Below are positions 38,901 through 53,400 of a stretch of DNA of 64,000 bases, piece by piece. A program made the translations under genes and the position numbers. The stretch's first letter is position 1; every line of letters starts with the position of its first letter. Origin of the DNA: Carettochelys insculpta (taxonomy: Eukaryota; Chordata; Testudines; Carettochelyidae); the NCBI RefSeq assembly GCF_033958435.1, contig NC_134137.1:107332501-107396500 (forward strand), read 5' to 3'. Under the pieces are notes generated by a model that was given only the letters and a program-made list of their open reading frames with translations, did no database searches and was not told the origin of the DNA.

Positions 38901-41900
38901 CACAATCTGAAGCTACATTAAAGCATGATGGTAAGCATCGTATCTTGCTTGGGCAATAAGACCTAGCTAGAGCACTAGCTTCTGATTACTTGAGACAGAC
39001 ACAGCATTAGTTCACCTGATACTTGGTTGGGGGTTGCATAACTAGTGAACAAGTTAGATGGGAGAAAAAAGAAAGGAAGCATTGTTTATCTATCCATGAA
39101 CGCATAAATGACTTACATCATACTTTTCACTAGCCCAGTCCAGCCAGTGCTCTCTCTTGGGGAACTGTTTGCTGCGATGCTTAAGCCTGTTTTTGATAGC
39201 AAACTATGAAAAGAACATTAATAATTTGGATTAATTACAATGAATACCTTTTAAACATGACACATAAAATATAAGATTCAAGGGACTTGTAATGAGAAAC
39301 TTTCTTTCAGATTAAATTTATTTTAATGTATTGTAATTACAGTAAAAGTCCTTTAATCCAGCCTCTGATGATTAGGAAATCCTGATGGTCCCATTTATGG
39401 AAATAATCCAGCAAAATTTGATGGTCTGGCACACAGTAGTGCCCCGAGATATGCAAGGGTTGTGTTCCCTGCATCCCTCACGTACCTCAAAATTCGCGTA
39501 AGTCAGGTGGCTTGGGTGGTGGGGTGGGACCGTGGGAGAGGGGCAGGGGGGTTAAACTAGGGTGGGTTAGGGCAGCAGGGGGGCCGGTGGGTGGAGTTGA
39601 GCTAGGACGTGTGGGGGTTGGAGCTGGGGAGGGCAGGGGTGATCAAGGTGGAGACACACGGGGTGAAGAAGCGGGAGGAGTGCAGGGTAGTGAAGAAGCT
39701 GTGGATGTGAGGGGGTGGTGAACTGCAGCTGGGTGCAAGGGTGGTGAAGCTGCAGGAGTGCAGTGGTGATGAAGCTGCAGGAGCATATGGTGGTTAACAA
39801 GCTGCAGGTGCGTGGGGTGGTGATATCCAATAGTCTGGAAAATTTGGTAATCCAGCACCTGTCTGGTCCTGGACATGCCGGATTAAAAGAATTTTACTGT
39901 ATTATGAAAAGTTGAATCATAGAATTGTAGAAGATTGGCTTTGGAAGAGACTTCAAGATGTCATATAGTCCAACACCCTGCTCAAAGCAGGACCAACCCC
40001 AACAAAATCTTGTTTGTTAAACTGTTTTAATTACTTAATAGAAGTCTTCTGTAATATGACTCATATGTCTCGGAGTCAGTGAAATATTTTCAATATTAGA
40101 AAAAACCAAGAAGGTCAGAAAAATAGATAGAGCCTCTTCACTCTGGGTGCTGCTGAGAATTCTCTGAGGTCTTGGCTACACAGATAGGTTTTCATAGTAT
40201 ACTAGTGTTTAATAAAACAATATGGTAGTGTAAGTTTTATTCAGCAGTTCTTCAGACTGGAATGCACTTTAAATATAACTTTTGTTTACATGAAACATTA
40301 ATATGCATTTTCTAATGAATTCCTCATTCCAAAAAAATGTGAATTATCTGTTCATGGGCTGTAGTGGACTGGAATAACAGGGTAGGTACTACAGGTGAGG
40401 ATTGAGGGAACCTGCAGAAATCTCCGTGAAAGTCTCCGAAATAATTGGGCCTAACAGCTGAATTGTTAAAAAGTGGCTGAAATCAAGACAATGCAGGATA
40501 ATTTAAAATGTATATGTGTGTGTGTTATACAATTCATTAGGCTCAATTAAGAAAAACAAATAGAAATCAGAGTGAGTCTCAAAAACTTAAACTTCTTTTC
40601 AACCTGTTTTGGGGCAGATGCATACCCAGAGACCAGCTACTCCAAGATCGGCCCAAAAAAGCCAAGAACAGAACACCACTGGTCATCACCTACAGCCCCC
40701 AACTCAGACCACTGCAACGAATTATTAAAGACCTACAACCTATTCTTAATCAGGATGCTACACTCCAGAAGGCCCTGGGTGACATGCCTGTTCTCTCCTA
40801 CAGACAACCTCCCAACCTCATGAGGATCCTTACTAACAGCCACAGCCTATACCCCAGGAACACCAGTCCTGGAACCTTTCCCTGCAACAAAGCCCGCTGC
40901 CAGCTTTGTCCACATATCTTCCCTGGAAATACCATCACTGGACCTAACCAGGTTACTCACAGAATCACGGGCACTTTCTCATGCTCCTCTACTAACATCA
41001 TATATGCCATCATGTGCCAACAATGCCCAGATGCTTTGTATATTGGAGAGACTTCTAACTCCCTTAGACAAAGGGTCAACGGGCACAAAACAGACATCAA
41101 AACACTCCAGATCCACAAACCAGTTAGTCAACATTTTAATGGAATGGGGCATTCTGTCAATGACCTAAAGGTATGTGTGTTACTGAAGAGAAATTATCGC
41201 ACCGTTTTAGAGAGAGAAGTGGATGAGCTGACTTTTATATTCAAATTCGGCACATTAACACATGGTTTAAATTGTGATGGGAACTTTCTGAGTCACTATA
41301 GGGGCTCATCTGCATACTTGGCTCAATCTAATTCTTGATATTCCCCCCGCACCCCTCCACTCTCTGATTTGCTCACCTTGATTATCTTTTTCTGATTTGT
41401 CCTCCTTGCTTACTGTTTTTGGTTCTCTGTGTCTTAAATATTGAGTCTGTTCTGGTCTGGCTATGGTCTGAAGAAGTGGATCTGTCCCACGAAAGCTCAC
41501 CTAATAAACTATTTTGCTAGTCTTTAAAGTGCTACTTGACTGCTTTTTGTTTTGATAGTGTATAGACTAGCACAGCTTACTCTCTGTTACTGTTTTGGAC
41601 TATGTTTGCCCCATTATTTTACTGAACACATTAAAAATGATTTTGATTGACAGCCAGAAATACATAAACAAACACAAAATCTCATTTTATAGACAAACAA
41701 TTATTTCCTGACCATAAATGGAAGAATCCAGTAAATGAAAAGATGTGTGAGAGAATAACTGCAACATTATGATGGAATTTTACTTCTGACTGAACAGTTT
41801 GCAAACTACAAAATTTATGATAAATGTCATAAACATCATCTATTGGCGATAAAGATGAAAGCCATTTGAAAATTCCAGCCACTCTTTTCCAGGTAGTCTG

Positions 41901-44900
41901 GCATTACTTACTCCAATGCATTGGGAAACCTGGAACATTATATTGCCTTCGGGACGAGCTTTCTTGTACATATGGCTTCCAAGTATGAACACAACTGCAA
42001 TGGGAAAACAGAAAATTATTTCAGGACTGACTGAAACAGAGGAAAACACTTTGATATACAAAATGTGATGAAAAAGTGGTTAAAAGAAACCATATGAGTG
42101 GAAAACAACATTCTAAAGAGTAATACAAATAGTTAACATATCTTTTCAATTAATTTTTAATCAATCTAATATACTTTGATTCTTAAACAGATTCTTATTC
42201 AGTCCTTATCTAGGGAAACATCTATTGTCTTCAGTAGGAAGGCAGTTTTCCTGAATAAAGATGAAAACAAAACAAAACAGGTACAGGTTAAAATTCTCTA
42301 GTCTGGCAACATTTGTGGTCCAGCAGGACCATATATGTTGCAGGGCCAGAGACCACCTGGACCAGAGAGCCCCAGCTGCCCAGAGTTGGTCTGGCTGGTG
42401 GGCTACTCCTGCTGGTGGCAAGGAGCCCCACTGGTAGCCCTGTGGCATGGGGAGCCCTGGGTGGAGCCAAGCCAGGGTCAGGGAGCTCCACTGCAGGGAG
42501 TGTGGCCAGGACTGGTGGATCTCCCTGGTAGCTCCAATGCAGGGTGTCATGCAAGGGCCGGGGAGCCCCAAGGAGATCATGGCCAGGGCAGGGAGCCCAC
42601 TCAGCTTCCCTGCAGCAGTGGGATGCCAGACTGAGGCATCCTCAGCAGCAGCCCTGCAACAGCAGGGAGACGCACTGAGGTGGGGGTCCCCAGAGGCAGC
42701 AGGGAGATGAGAAAGAGCCAGGGATACCTGCTAGCAACTCTGCGGCACCCAGGAGCTGAGCTGAGCCAGAGCCATGGATCCCTGCAAGCAGCCCAGCAGC
42801 AATGCACTGAGCTGGGGCCACAGATCTGTGTTGGTAGCGCTGTGGCCAGGAACAGAGCCCTGAGGCAGCCTGGGGGCAGAGAGCTTGTGGCAGCTAAGTG
42901 ACACAACCCTCCCTCCCTCCTCCCAGGCAAGACCAAGGCCTGACCTCCCCTGGTCTGGCAAATTCCCTTGCTCAGGACCACTTGGGTCCTGAGAGAGTCA
43001 GACCAGGGAGGCACAACCTGCAGTGCCCTTAGGTCTGAGCCTGTTGTATTTTACTAATACAACCTATAATTAAAGATGTGATTTTGGAAGAGCTAGTATA
43101 TTGACTCTTGCACCTATTTAAACCTCTGTGGAACTGTGAAGGGCTTCTTACATCAATATAATTTATTGGTCTTTCTGTTGCAATGATCATTGAGCAGTAC
43201 AGCTGGTAAAATGAAGTGGTTTTTTTGTAAGTAAATTGTTAGACTCAGAAACACAATGCAATATTTCACCAGTGCATCTGCAATTATTGTATTACTGTAC
43301 AGTAATAGCCTTCTATTCTAGGCTCATCTTAATCTTGAATATTTGCTGAAAGTTTTTAAAAACTTCTCTTATTTAAACCTTTCTTATTTAATTACTTCCT
43401 ACGAATGCTCCCTGAATGCTCCCCAACCTACTGGCACATCAACCTATATCATGGAGGGTGGAAATTAGGCTGTGCCCACTCCCATCCACGTGCGTGAAGA
43501 GGGATGTAATAGCTCTTCAGGATCTTGCTTCTCCTTTAATGCTGTGGGTTACTAGTGGGTGGGCATAAAAGGACACTCACTCAAGCCCTGGCACTGCCAT
43601 GCCAGCCAGGCCATAATTTGATTCTTAATAGTAAACTATTTTTAATAGGCAATTTCTCCTTTATTATCAGATTTTGATTTGATTGCTATTTCCAGGGCAA
43701 GATGCCAAGGCTAACCCTTCATTTGTACTCCTAATATGAGCTCCCCTTCCCCCGTGTCAGATTTTGGAATGCTTTGATGGAGCCAGTACTGGTAACCTGC
43801 AGGGGTGCTGAACAATTTCTCTGTGGGGTGTGTGTGTGTGCTGGGAACCACTGAATCAAACAGTAAACCCCGTATATAATGGAAACCCCTTCAAGCCAGG
43901 GGGTGCTGCAGCACTCCACCCCCACCCCTGCACCTCTAATTTCAGCACCAATGGCAACCTGAGCAGATGTAGTCCTTTAATTTTCTACTTTAATATTTTG
44001 ACCATAGTTTGAACTTTGTCCATATTGCTTATGTAACCCCGATCAGGGGCATCTATATGTACTTATATTTTGGCTATATGCATTTACAATTTGTCTTGTT
44101 AGACTGCAGTAACATACCCAAGTAATTACAACATGTGGAGTGCTTTACCATGCGTTTATATTTATACGTATGGTGTTAATTTGCAGATATGTCAATGCTA
44201 CATCAGGAATCTTGGATTATGAAGAACTAGGCAGCCAAAGGCTGCTGACAGAATTGCTGGACTCCTAGCCAAGGTGGGGATAGCAATGGGCTGAGGTGCA
44301 AGGGCTGCAGCTGGAGGATGGCCTCACCCAGCCAGCTCTTCGGTGCTTCCAGGCCCACACCACCTGGGGCTCAGGTGGTGATTTAAATGGCTCAGGGTTC
44401 CAACTGCTGTCACAGGAGCAGCCAGGAGCCCTGGGCCCTTTTAAATCACCAGACCACTAGGCAGCTGCCCTTTTTGCCCTCTGTCACCCCTGTCAGAAGC
44501 TCTGAGGCAGCCTCACCCTTTAACTCCACATTTATAAGCAAACAGTTTTATTTCCACATCTCCCATAAAATGTAGCCAATGTAACAAAGTAATTTTGTGC
44601 AGCATATAAAATAGAAAACACGCTCCATACTCAGTGAAACAGCCATGAGCACAGCAGGTACTCCAAAGGCCAGTGGGTAACACTGTTGCTTGGTGTGAAT
44701 TCCACACTGTTCGGCTGAAAGAAACAAAAAAGTGTTAGACAAGAGTTTTGTATGCTAGTGTCGAATAGCACTGAAGTTTTAAAATTAATTTAGCTAGGAG
44801 TATACTAGCCCGCTAGCAATTAAATGGTCTTGCTCTGACAGTTTAGTCTTCCTTCTAGTCAAACTATTAAATAAAGTTCTGTGTGTCTTAACTTCCATTG

Positions 44901-47900
44901 ACTCTGTTCAAACTACAGAAGATATTTTCAATGATCTACCAGCAAAGAAGGCCCTCATATACTTTTCATGAGCTATCTGCCACCTACCTTAGGAAGGACA
45001 GCAAATTGTTTTAACTAATCTTCTGAACTAATAATAGGATGACAGCAACAAACTGGAAGGCTACGTCTACACTAGCCCAAAACTTTGAAATGGCCATGCA
45101 AATGGCCATTTCAAAGTTTACTAATGAAGCGCTGAAATACATATTCAGCACCTCATTAGAATGCTGGTGGCCACGGCACTTCAAAATTGATGTGGCTCGC
45201 CGCCACACAGATCGTCCAGACGAGGCTCCTTTTCAAAAGGACCCCAGCAACGTCGAAATCCCCTTATTCCTATCTGCTGTTAGGCCATTTTGAAGTTTTG
45301 GACTAGTGCAGACACGGCCAAATAGAATGCAAAATCAAAAGGTCAAAGTCTGAGCTACACTTATTTGGGGATCATTTGCATAACCCACTGGTGGCTTTGC
45401 CATTCTTGAAAAAGCAACCATTCCAAAGTCATGCCAGTAAAACCTATAATCCATTATATAGCACAGCACAAACTCCACTTCCAGATGTGTGTGTGTGCGC
45501 GCGCATGTGTGTACAATATATAATCAGAGTTAACATAGAAAGAAAAGACAGAAAAACAAAAGTATATTTAATCTTACACCATTTACTAAGGAATGAACCC
45601 AGCTATTGGTAATTTAGAATTTTCTTTACATATAGCGGGTTATCACTTCATGAATGCAAAATCAGTGAGCCTTTTATAGTTATAATTAGAATACATAAAA
45701 GCATCCATTTTAACAGTGGTAAAATATTGATACAATATGTGCATTTCAAGTGTGTCTATAGATTATACATGTGTGCATCCTTTGTAATATCCTTAAGCCT
45801 CTGACAAAAAAGCTCCCCTTTCTTCTTCCTGGGTAGAGAAATCTAATAAACTATTTACTTTTCCTTTTTGATGATTTTAATGGTAATTTAAAAGATGCTG
45901 TGCTAAAAGTATTTAGAACAAAGCCTTGTTTGAGCTATGAAAGAGTCACAGCAGCAGAGCTGGCTATTCCACCTTCCAATCAGGTGTGAAAGTCTCCATG
46001 GTCATGGAATTTTTAGCCTCTGTGTGACTGCCAATAAAGATGTCAATTAGCACCAAATATGACAGTGAAGTTTTGCATATTGACATTTCTACATTAGAGA
46101 TAAGCTGAAAGTATAAACATGTCTCATGAGCCAGCTGATAGGAATGAGTTCTAGGGGGACTCAGAAGGTTGCCTAAAACTAAAATATTCTTATCCAGTAC
46201 TAATCCAATAAGTGAACCAACCCTGCTGTCTTGTTCTTTTTTCCTATGCTCTTTAACCAGTCTATAGACAACAAACAGTGCAAGTTTACCTCTGAGAATT
46301 GGGGTAAGTATAGTAGAGATGAGACTTCCAGCATTAACAGCCAAATAAAATAGAGAAAAGAATCTGCTTCTTTGTGTTTCCTGCAGTGAGAGTAAGAAAA
46401 TAAAGTTTTAAAAACCTATTTAGAACATGGTTGATCAGTATGATATTCTTGAGACTTTGCTGCCCTAAATTACAATGTAAGATTGGAGTCACTCCAATAT
46501 TTACTACTGGTGGCACAGTGTACGAATCTGCAGTAAGATCTAGGTCTTCTTTTGAACACCCAAGCAACTGAGCAACGGGCATATTTGAATATGTATATCT
46601 ATTGTTATTCAAAACTACTTTTGAAAATATTGTTACCTGAGTCTCGTCAAACTGATCGCCACCAAATGCGGATACACAGGGCTTGATTCCACCGGTACCA
46701 AAAGCAATCAAGATCAGGCCAGTCATAGACAGACCTCTGGAGAAGGGGGAGAATGTCCCTCAGTTTAGTATAGGTAAAGAACATCACACAAGGAGAAATG
46801 CCCACTTAAGCAATTCTTAACTCAAGATGTGTCTTAACATTCAAAAATGCTATTGACCAGTTTCTGGTCTATATAGTCCACTGGGGTGGCTTGAAAAAAA
46901 ATGTGATATTGTGCAGAAGAATTATGCCAGTAGGTGAACCAGTATGTGGCGTATATTGGGGTCAGAGACACAAAGGGGTGCATTAGGGATGGGGGTGCAA
47001 TTGTAGCACTAAGCACTATGTGGATTCTGGACTTCTGAGAGTCAGTAGGCATTACAGGCAAACCTGCCGTAAGTTATAGCCACTTCTGGGGCTGAGCTAC
47101 CTCATACCAGAGCCATTTCAGGCCTTGCAGCAGCCCGGAATGCAGGCAGGAGAAGGTGACATAAAACCATCTTTGCCTCTGCTCATGCTGGACTATACTT
47201 TCCGTGGTGTATCTCAGAAAGTACAGGAAAGTATCTAGCACGTGAGATTCAACTTCTGCTTATTCTTAAGATATTCTTTCTTGGATTATTTAACTTGGAG
47301 TAACAGTCTGTTTTATTCAGGAGTATGATAAAATCTATATGGAAATTAAGATGTAGTTTTACGAGGCAATTTGCATGTGTTATTTTATCTTGCACAATAT
47401 ATTTCTGGGTGTCAAAATGCCAGCTCCCAAATTAGATAAAAGTAAAATGGCCGTGTCTACACTTGCCCCCAACTTCAAAGGGGGCATGGTAATCAGGGCC
47501 ATGGGAGATTACTAATGAAGTGCTGAGGTGAATACGCAGCTCTTCATTAGGCTAATTTTCTCCCGCAGCAACTTCGAAGTGGCAAACTTTGAAGTGCTGG
47601 CATGCACGTAGCTCAAAATTTTGAGGAGTAAAGGGATTTCAAAGTAGCGTGGGCACTTTAAAGTACCCACAGCTACACGTATGCCGGCACTTTGAAGTTT
47701 GCCACTTCGAAGTTGCCATGGGGGGAAAATTAGCCTAATGAAATACTGCGTATTCCGCACAGCACTTCATTTGTAATCTCCCATGGCCCTGATTACCACG
47801 CCCCCTTTGAATATGCGGGGGATATTTTGTTAGGTACATCGTTTCAGAGAACCTCTTTTGCCTGTACCTTGTGAAAATCTGAAGGCTGACTAGAGACACT

Positions 47901-50415
47901 CAGAAAATGTATAGTTTATACTCAATACAGAGTTAGTTGGTAATTACTCCCTTACAGAGTTCAGATTTAAAATAAAATTTGAATGAAAAAAGTCTGACAT
48001 GAGGTAAATGGCTAAGTGAAATCAGTATGGTTTAAATTTTGCACACACCCTGGGAAACTTTTCAAATGGATAAAATGAAATGGAGAAACTCTAAAACTAT
48101 GCAGTCTAAAATGATGCAAAATTAAAGCTATTTTAGGGCAGGTTTTTCCAGTGGCTTTAGAATAGGGGTCATATAATAACAGCTACCGTACAAAGGTAGC
48201 AGTAAATAAGGAAAGGCTGATCATTACACAATTTAAATAACAAGTACAGTAAATTAAAGAAGTAAATTATTCCATCATGCATTAATGTGGAGAAAACAAG
48301 TCTATAATGCAACTTACATGTGCAATGCAATGTTATCAGGAATTCCATCTCTGTTATGGTCTGTCAAGTCATTTATGGAACTTATTGCCATGATTGCCTG
48401 TCCAATGGTATAAATAATGGACAGGGAGATAATGGTCCTATTGAAAAGGAAGAAGACAGAAAATATGTCTTTATAGCTGCACAGCAAACTCAGATTTCTT
48501 TCTTGTTCACTAGAATGCTTAAGGTAGTAAGATAATTGGTTAGACTTAAGATGATGAACAAATCTGAATTTTATCACACAATAGTCAAAATCTATCAAAA
48601 CATTTTCTGAATAGTAAACAATTTATTTATTCCATTCCAGCTTTTGATACTTTATTTAGTAAATAGTCTCATCTTAAGCAAAATGAATAATTTAATTATA
48701 TTGCTTGATTAAAGATGAAGGAATTTTCAGAAAGCTGAAATCTACTTCTTTTTCTTGAGAGCAAAGAATAATTTCAGGTACCACCACTGCCAAATTCTCT
48801 GGTTTTAAAAATATTTTTCAGTGTTAAAATATATGCAGATGAGGGAAGCTGAAGTACAAAGTAGTACCACGTACACCAAGTAAAAATCAGAAAGAATACA
48901 GAAAATATATTTTTCTTTCACCTCTGAGGCCTTGTCTACACTACAGCAATCTTTTGAAAAATGATTTTCTGGAGGAATATTGTTGTTTTTCTTTATTTGG
49001 GAGGCTCAGATGCTGCAGTGATTGGGACCACATAAGTAACAGAGAAGCAGTTTGTGCTGGGGCAGCCATACTCACTGACACTCTGAGCTGTGTACAACAG
49101 TCTTTAGAAGCTGAAGAGACAGGGCACACCTGACAAGTCTCAGGGCTTCAGCCCTGTGGGAAGCACCTTCTGGGGCTCGGTGCTTCAGCCCCACTCCTGC
49201 TGAAGTCTGAGCCCCAAGTCCTGAGACCCCCCCTTTCTATGGAGCAGAAAGCCCTGCCCTACACCCTGCTGCAACACAGAGCTCCTGAGTTCCCCCATCC
49301 CTATCTGGAAGAGGGAGAATGTGAGGGGGACCTGAGGACTCCAAAAGCTGCACTCTAACTACAAAAGAGCCACATGTGGCTCGCAAGCCACGGTTTGGCA
49401 ATCCCTGATTTATGCAGTTGGTATGGTAAGGTGTATGTGTATGTAAAAACACTGTGTATCCTCATCCACAGAACAGAGCTCCCTGCCCAACAAAGTATGG
49501 AGAAAGTCCGTGGGGGTAGTACCACAGTAGGGTGACCATTATTTCCCTGTGCCAAATATGTGACGTGGTAAAAGTGTTCAGACTTCAGCAAGTTCAATTG
49601 CAATCCATCAGACCTATGCTGCACAAACGTTCAAAATAACATGGTTTACTGAGCACCCATTAAAAAGACACACAACACTTTTATAGCTAAATAGGTAAAA
49701 AAAAAAAAAATATTTATTTACAAGTAAATGGTTATTGCTCTGTAGAAGGGCCTGCCTCTCCGTTATGTGCCATGCTCCACTGCCCCCCCGAAAGGCCCTC
49801 ATAAATGTTTGGGCTCCAGGCCCACAGGAGGTTAATCTGGCCCTGACTCTGCCCCTCGCCTCCAGTGGCTTCTCCTTCACAGGGAGCACATGGGAAATAC
49901 AAGATTAAGTCTGGTCACTCCCAGTTGTTGCCCCACAGTGCGGCATTATATGGGCTTGGGGGGAGCTCCTGCCTTGCAATGGTGGCCCTGGGCACAGGGG
50001 CTGCAGCTTCCTAGTGGGGGCAGGGGACTCTGGGGATGAAGGCTGCAGGACCGTGGGGGTTTCGCCCTGGCAGTGTGGGTGGCTGCTCAGCCATGAAGCA
50101 CCAGGAATGCAGCCCATCGGAAAAGAGGGCTGGCCGGGGGGAGGACAGGAGAGGGCTGCCCCAAGCAATGGGGGCTCCCTGGCTGCCCCGAGCATCAGGG
50201 AGGAGTGGGGTGGGCTCCACCATAGTTCCCCCACACTGAAGGATGCCCCAGGGTAGTGAACTGGCTGCCTCTCTGTGCTGCTGGCAACTGGGGCTGCCAT
50301 CCTGCAGGGGAGCTCCCAAGCTCCAGGGGCTTTTGCCGTGCAGCAGCAACTGCCCCACAGGCAGGGCACTCCCCAGCTGCCCAGTGCTGCGAGGCACCAG
50401 GAACGGGGTTGCCCT

Positions 50416-50449
<34 letters not shown>

Positions 50450-53400
50450 GCGGCAGGTCTTCCTGGCTGGGGGAACAGCAAAAAGGACTGTGGGGGACAC
50501 AAGCTACCCCCACTCTCCACCTCAACATACCCTGCCTCACCCTATGGCATGGCCCCTGTTGGCACCCTCTCCGACTGCTGCCTGCACACCTGGCCAGTCA
50601 GTATGTGCTACACGTGATCTCCAGCCAGTATCTGCTACCTGCAACTACAATTGCGCTGACCTGCGGGAAGGGCAGGTCAGCCAGAGGGCTGAATATGGGA
50701 CAATTAGCCTTTTGTTAAAATATCTTGGGACACCTTTCTGATGCCTGAAATATGGGACTGTCTCAGCCAAAACAGGACAGATGGTCACCCTAACCCAGAC
50801 AGAGCTAGTGTACTGGTACAGTGGATGGATTACTTGAGAATTGAGCCTCCATGATATTAATGCTGTAATTATTAGAACCACGTGGGAGTTAGTAACAATA
50901 GTATCTGATAACCTTCCTCATGAACCTTACAGTAGTAGCTTTTTGCTTCAAAAATTACACAGAAGTATACTTCAGAAGTAAACCAAAAGTTTTATATTAT
51001 TCCCACTTGCCAAAACTCATTTTCTAAGTTCTAACAGACTAATCCCACTGAATGCATAATAAACCTTCACAAGATCAGGGATTTAAAGACCTTTGGCAAT
51101 CTGTTGTGTATAAATGACTAAATATTCAGCAAGAGAATTAGAACGTGGGTCTCTCATCTCCCTGTGAGAGTGCCCTTGCTGAGTCATTCTCACACACTCT
51201 CTCTGTCTCAATCAATATTTTTTGTTAGTGACTCAAGGTGTTCCTCACTTCCAGTTCTGAGTGACATCTAAAACTTGGAGCTTCTCTGCAGTTCTGAATG
51301 CATGAACACCAGCCTCAACAGAGTAGTCTGGAATCCTGACAGTAGTTTGAAACACTCTTTCCCTGAAGCATGAGTTAGAATTTCATTGCTTTTTTCGGTC
51401 AAGCCTTCATTTGATGGTTTTGCTTTTCAAAGAAGCACTCACTTGAACTTTCCCAGCCAGGAGTCAGCAATGAGAGCTCCAAGGATTGGAGTCAAATAGC
51501 ACAGAGCAACAAATGTGTGGTAGATAGATGTAGATAGGTTATCATCCCAGTGGAGAAATAATTTGAAGTACAGAACGAGCACAGCTACAAGGGGAGAACA
51601 AAACAATCTGTTAGGGAAGTGATACTCAGTAACAAAAACCAAAATCAGGTCAAGACTGAAAAAGAAGTTACCTCGCATTCCATAGTAGGAGAATCGTTCA
51701 CAGAACTCATTGATGACAATGAATAAGATGCTGAGTGGATAACCAAAGCACCTTGGCTGAAGGGGAACAATGGTACAATGTGAATTCTGATAAAGTCATA
51801 AAATGTATAAATAGGATCATTATCCGGCCAAAAGCCATAATTCTACCCCAAATCAGTACACATTTTCCTTGTTATGGGCCAATTAAGGTATACTAATGTA
51901 GCTAGATAAATTGACTGCAATGGAGCTAGGCAAAATTGCATTTGAATTGAAATGTCATGCATTGTATATTTAGGATGCTAAGCCTCTAATATCTGAAGTA
52001 GTTCTGACTAGTATCCCAAAATATGCAAAACATTGTTATTATTCAATTACACTATTGTATTAAAATCTAGTGACATTTTAGAGATCTCTTGCCAGATAAG
52101 GTGACCATCTGTCCTGTTTTTAAACAGGACAGTCCCTTATTTAGGCTGCCTCACAAGCATACTGACTTTTACAAGAAAATGGGCAAATTGTCCCTTATTT
52201 TGTAGGTCTGCTGTTCCCCAGCACCCAGTGTCTCGGAGGGGCAGCCCATCTGCAAGGCTGCCTTGTTCCCTGGCATCCCGCACTTCAGAGAGGCAGCTCC
52301 TGCTGCAGGGAAGCTCCTCCGCGGGGCAGCTGCCCTGTTCCCTGGCTCAGCAGCCGTGCTATCGGAGACCCCTTCCATGGGGCAGCTGCCACATTCCCTG
52401 GCCCCCCTGCTGGGAGGCTGCAGATCCCCTATTCTTGGCACCCCCCACTCCCTGGCTAGGAGGTTGTGGAGCCCACATCCTCGGCTGCCCCTCATCAGGA
52501 GGCTGTGGAGCCCCCCCATCTCCAGTGCTTCACTGTGGAGCAGCAGCCCCCATCACTAAGGAGCCCTGACATGGAACAGCAGCAGCCTATCCCAAGAGGC
52601 CAGTCTCCCATATTTGCCATAGGGCAGTGTGGTCACCCCATCGTCAGATGCGAAAGATGAACCTTTTGTGTTGAACTGAAGCAAATCAGTCTTGACATGA
52701 AACCAACAAGAGGAAAGAGATAATCTTTCAGTTCCTTGGGTAGTTTATTTCAGTGGTTAAACACCCTCATGGTTAATATTTGGCCCTGATTTCTGATTTG
52801 CATTTGTCCAGCTTTAACTTCCAGACATTGGTTCTTGTGTACCTTTTTCTATTAGATTAAAGAATCCTGTAGAACCTCTTATTTTTCACCCAGTAACACT
52901 ATCATACAAATACCTGAATATATTACTGTGAATATTTGCATGCTGGATCTTTTAGGCCCCACTAGTTGATGATTCATGAATTATTGAGCCATATTGAGTA
53001 TCAATGTGGGAGAAACAGAGTTCAAAAATAGGCAAACACAGCCAATGTATTTGCACAAATCTTTAAAAATCTTCTGTATCTAAAATGCTCTGCATAACGG
53101 TTAATATTTTGAACCAACAATCATCATTGTTTTATCTCACCTGAAAATGGACTCTGTGAGCCCTCTGATACACTAATTGAAATGCCATCTAGCATATTTT
53201 CACTGTGACTTCTGACAAGTGTCTGTGCCATCACCTTAAATATTTTGTACTTCTACCTCTCAACAACAACAGCTCAGTAGCTTCACAAGCTGCTGGCCAG
53301 CTCTTAATTCTGGCTATCTCACTCTCAGTATGGTTCCACAAATATAGTACAGATCTAAAACATGGGCTAACTGCAAAAATACACAAGATCTGGCTGTTTA

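Noticed and set aside
49905..50741. Overlapping 100-211 codon frames on both strands
   Set aside because: They cross a (CT)n microsatellite inside a GC-rich transposon and show no family resemblance.
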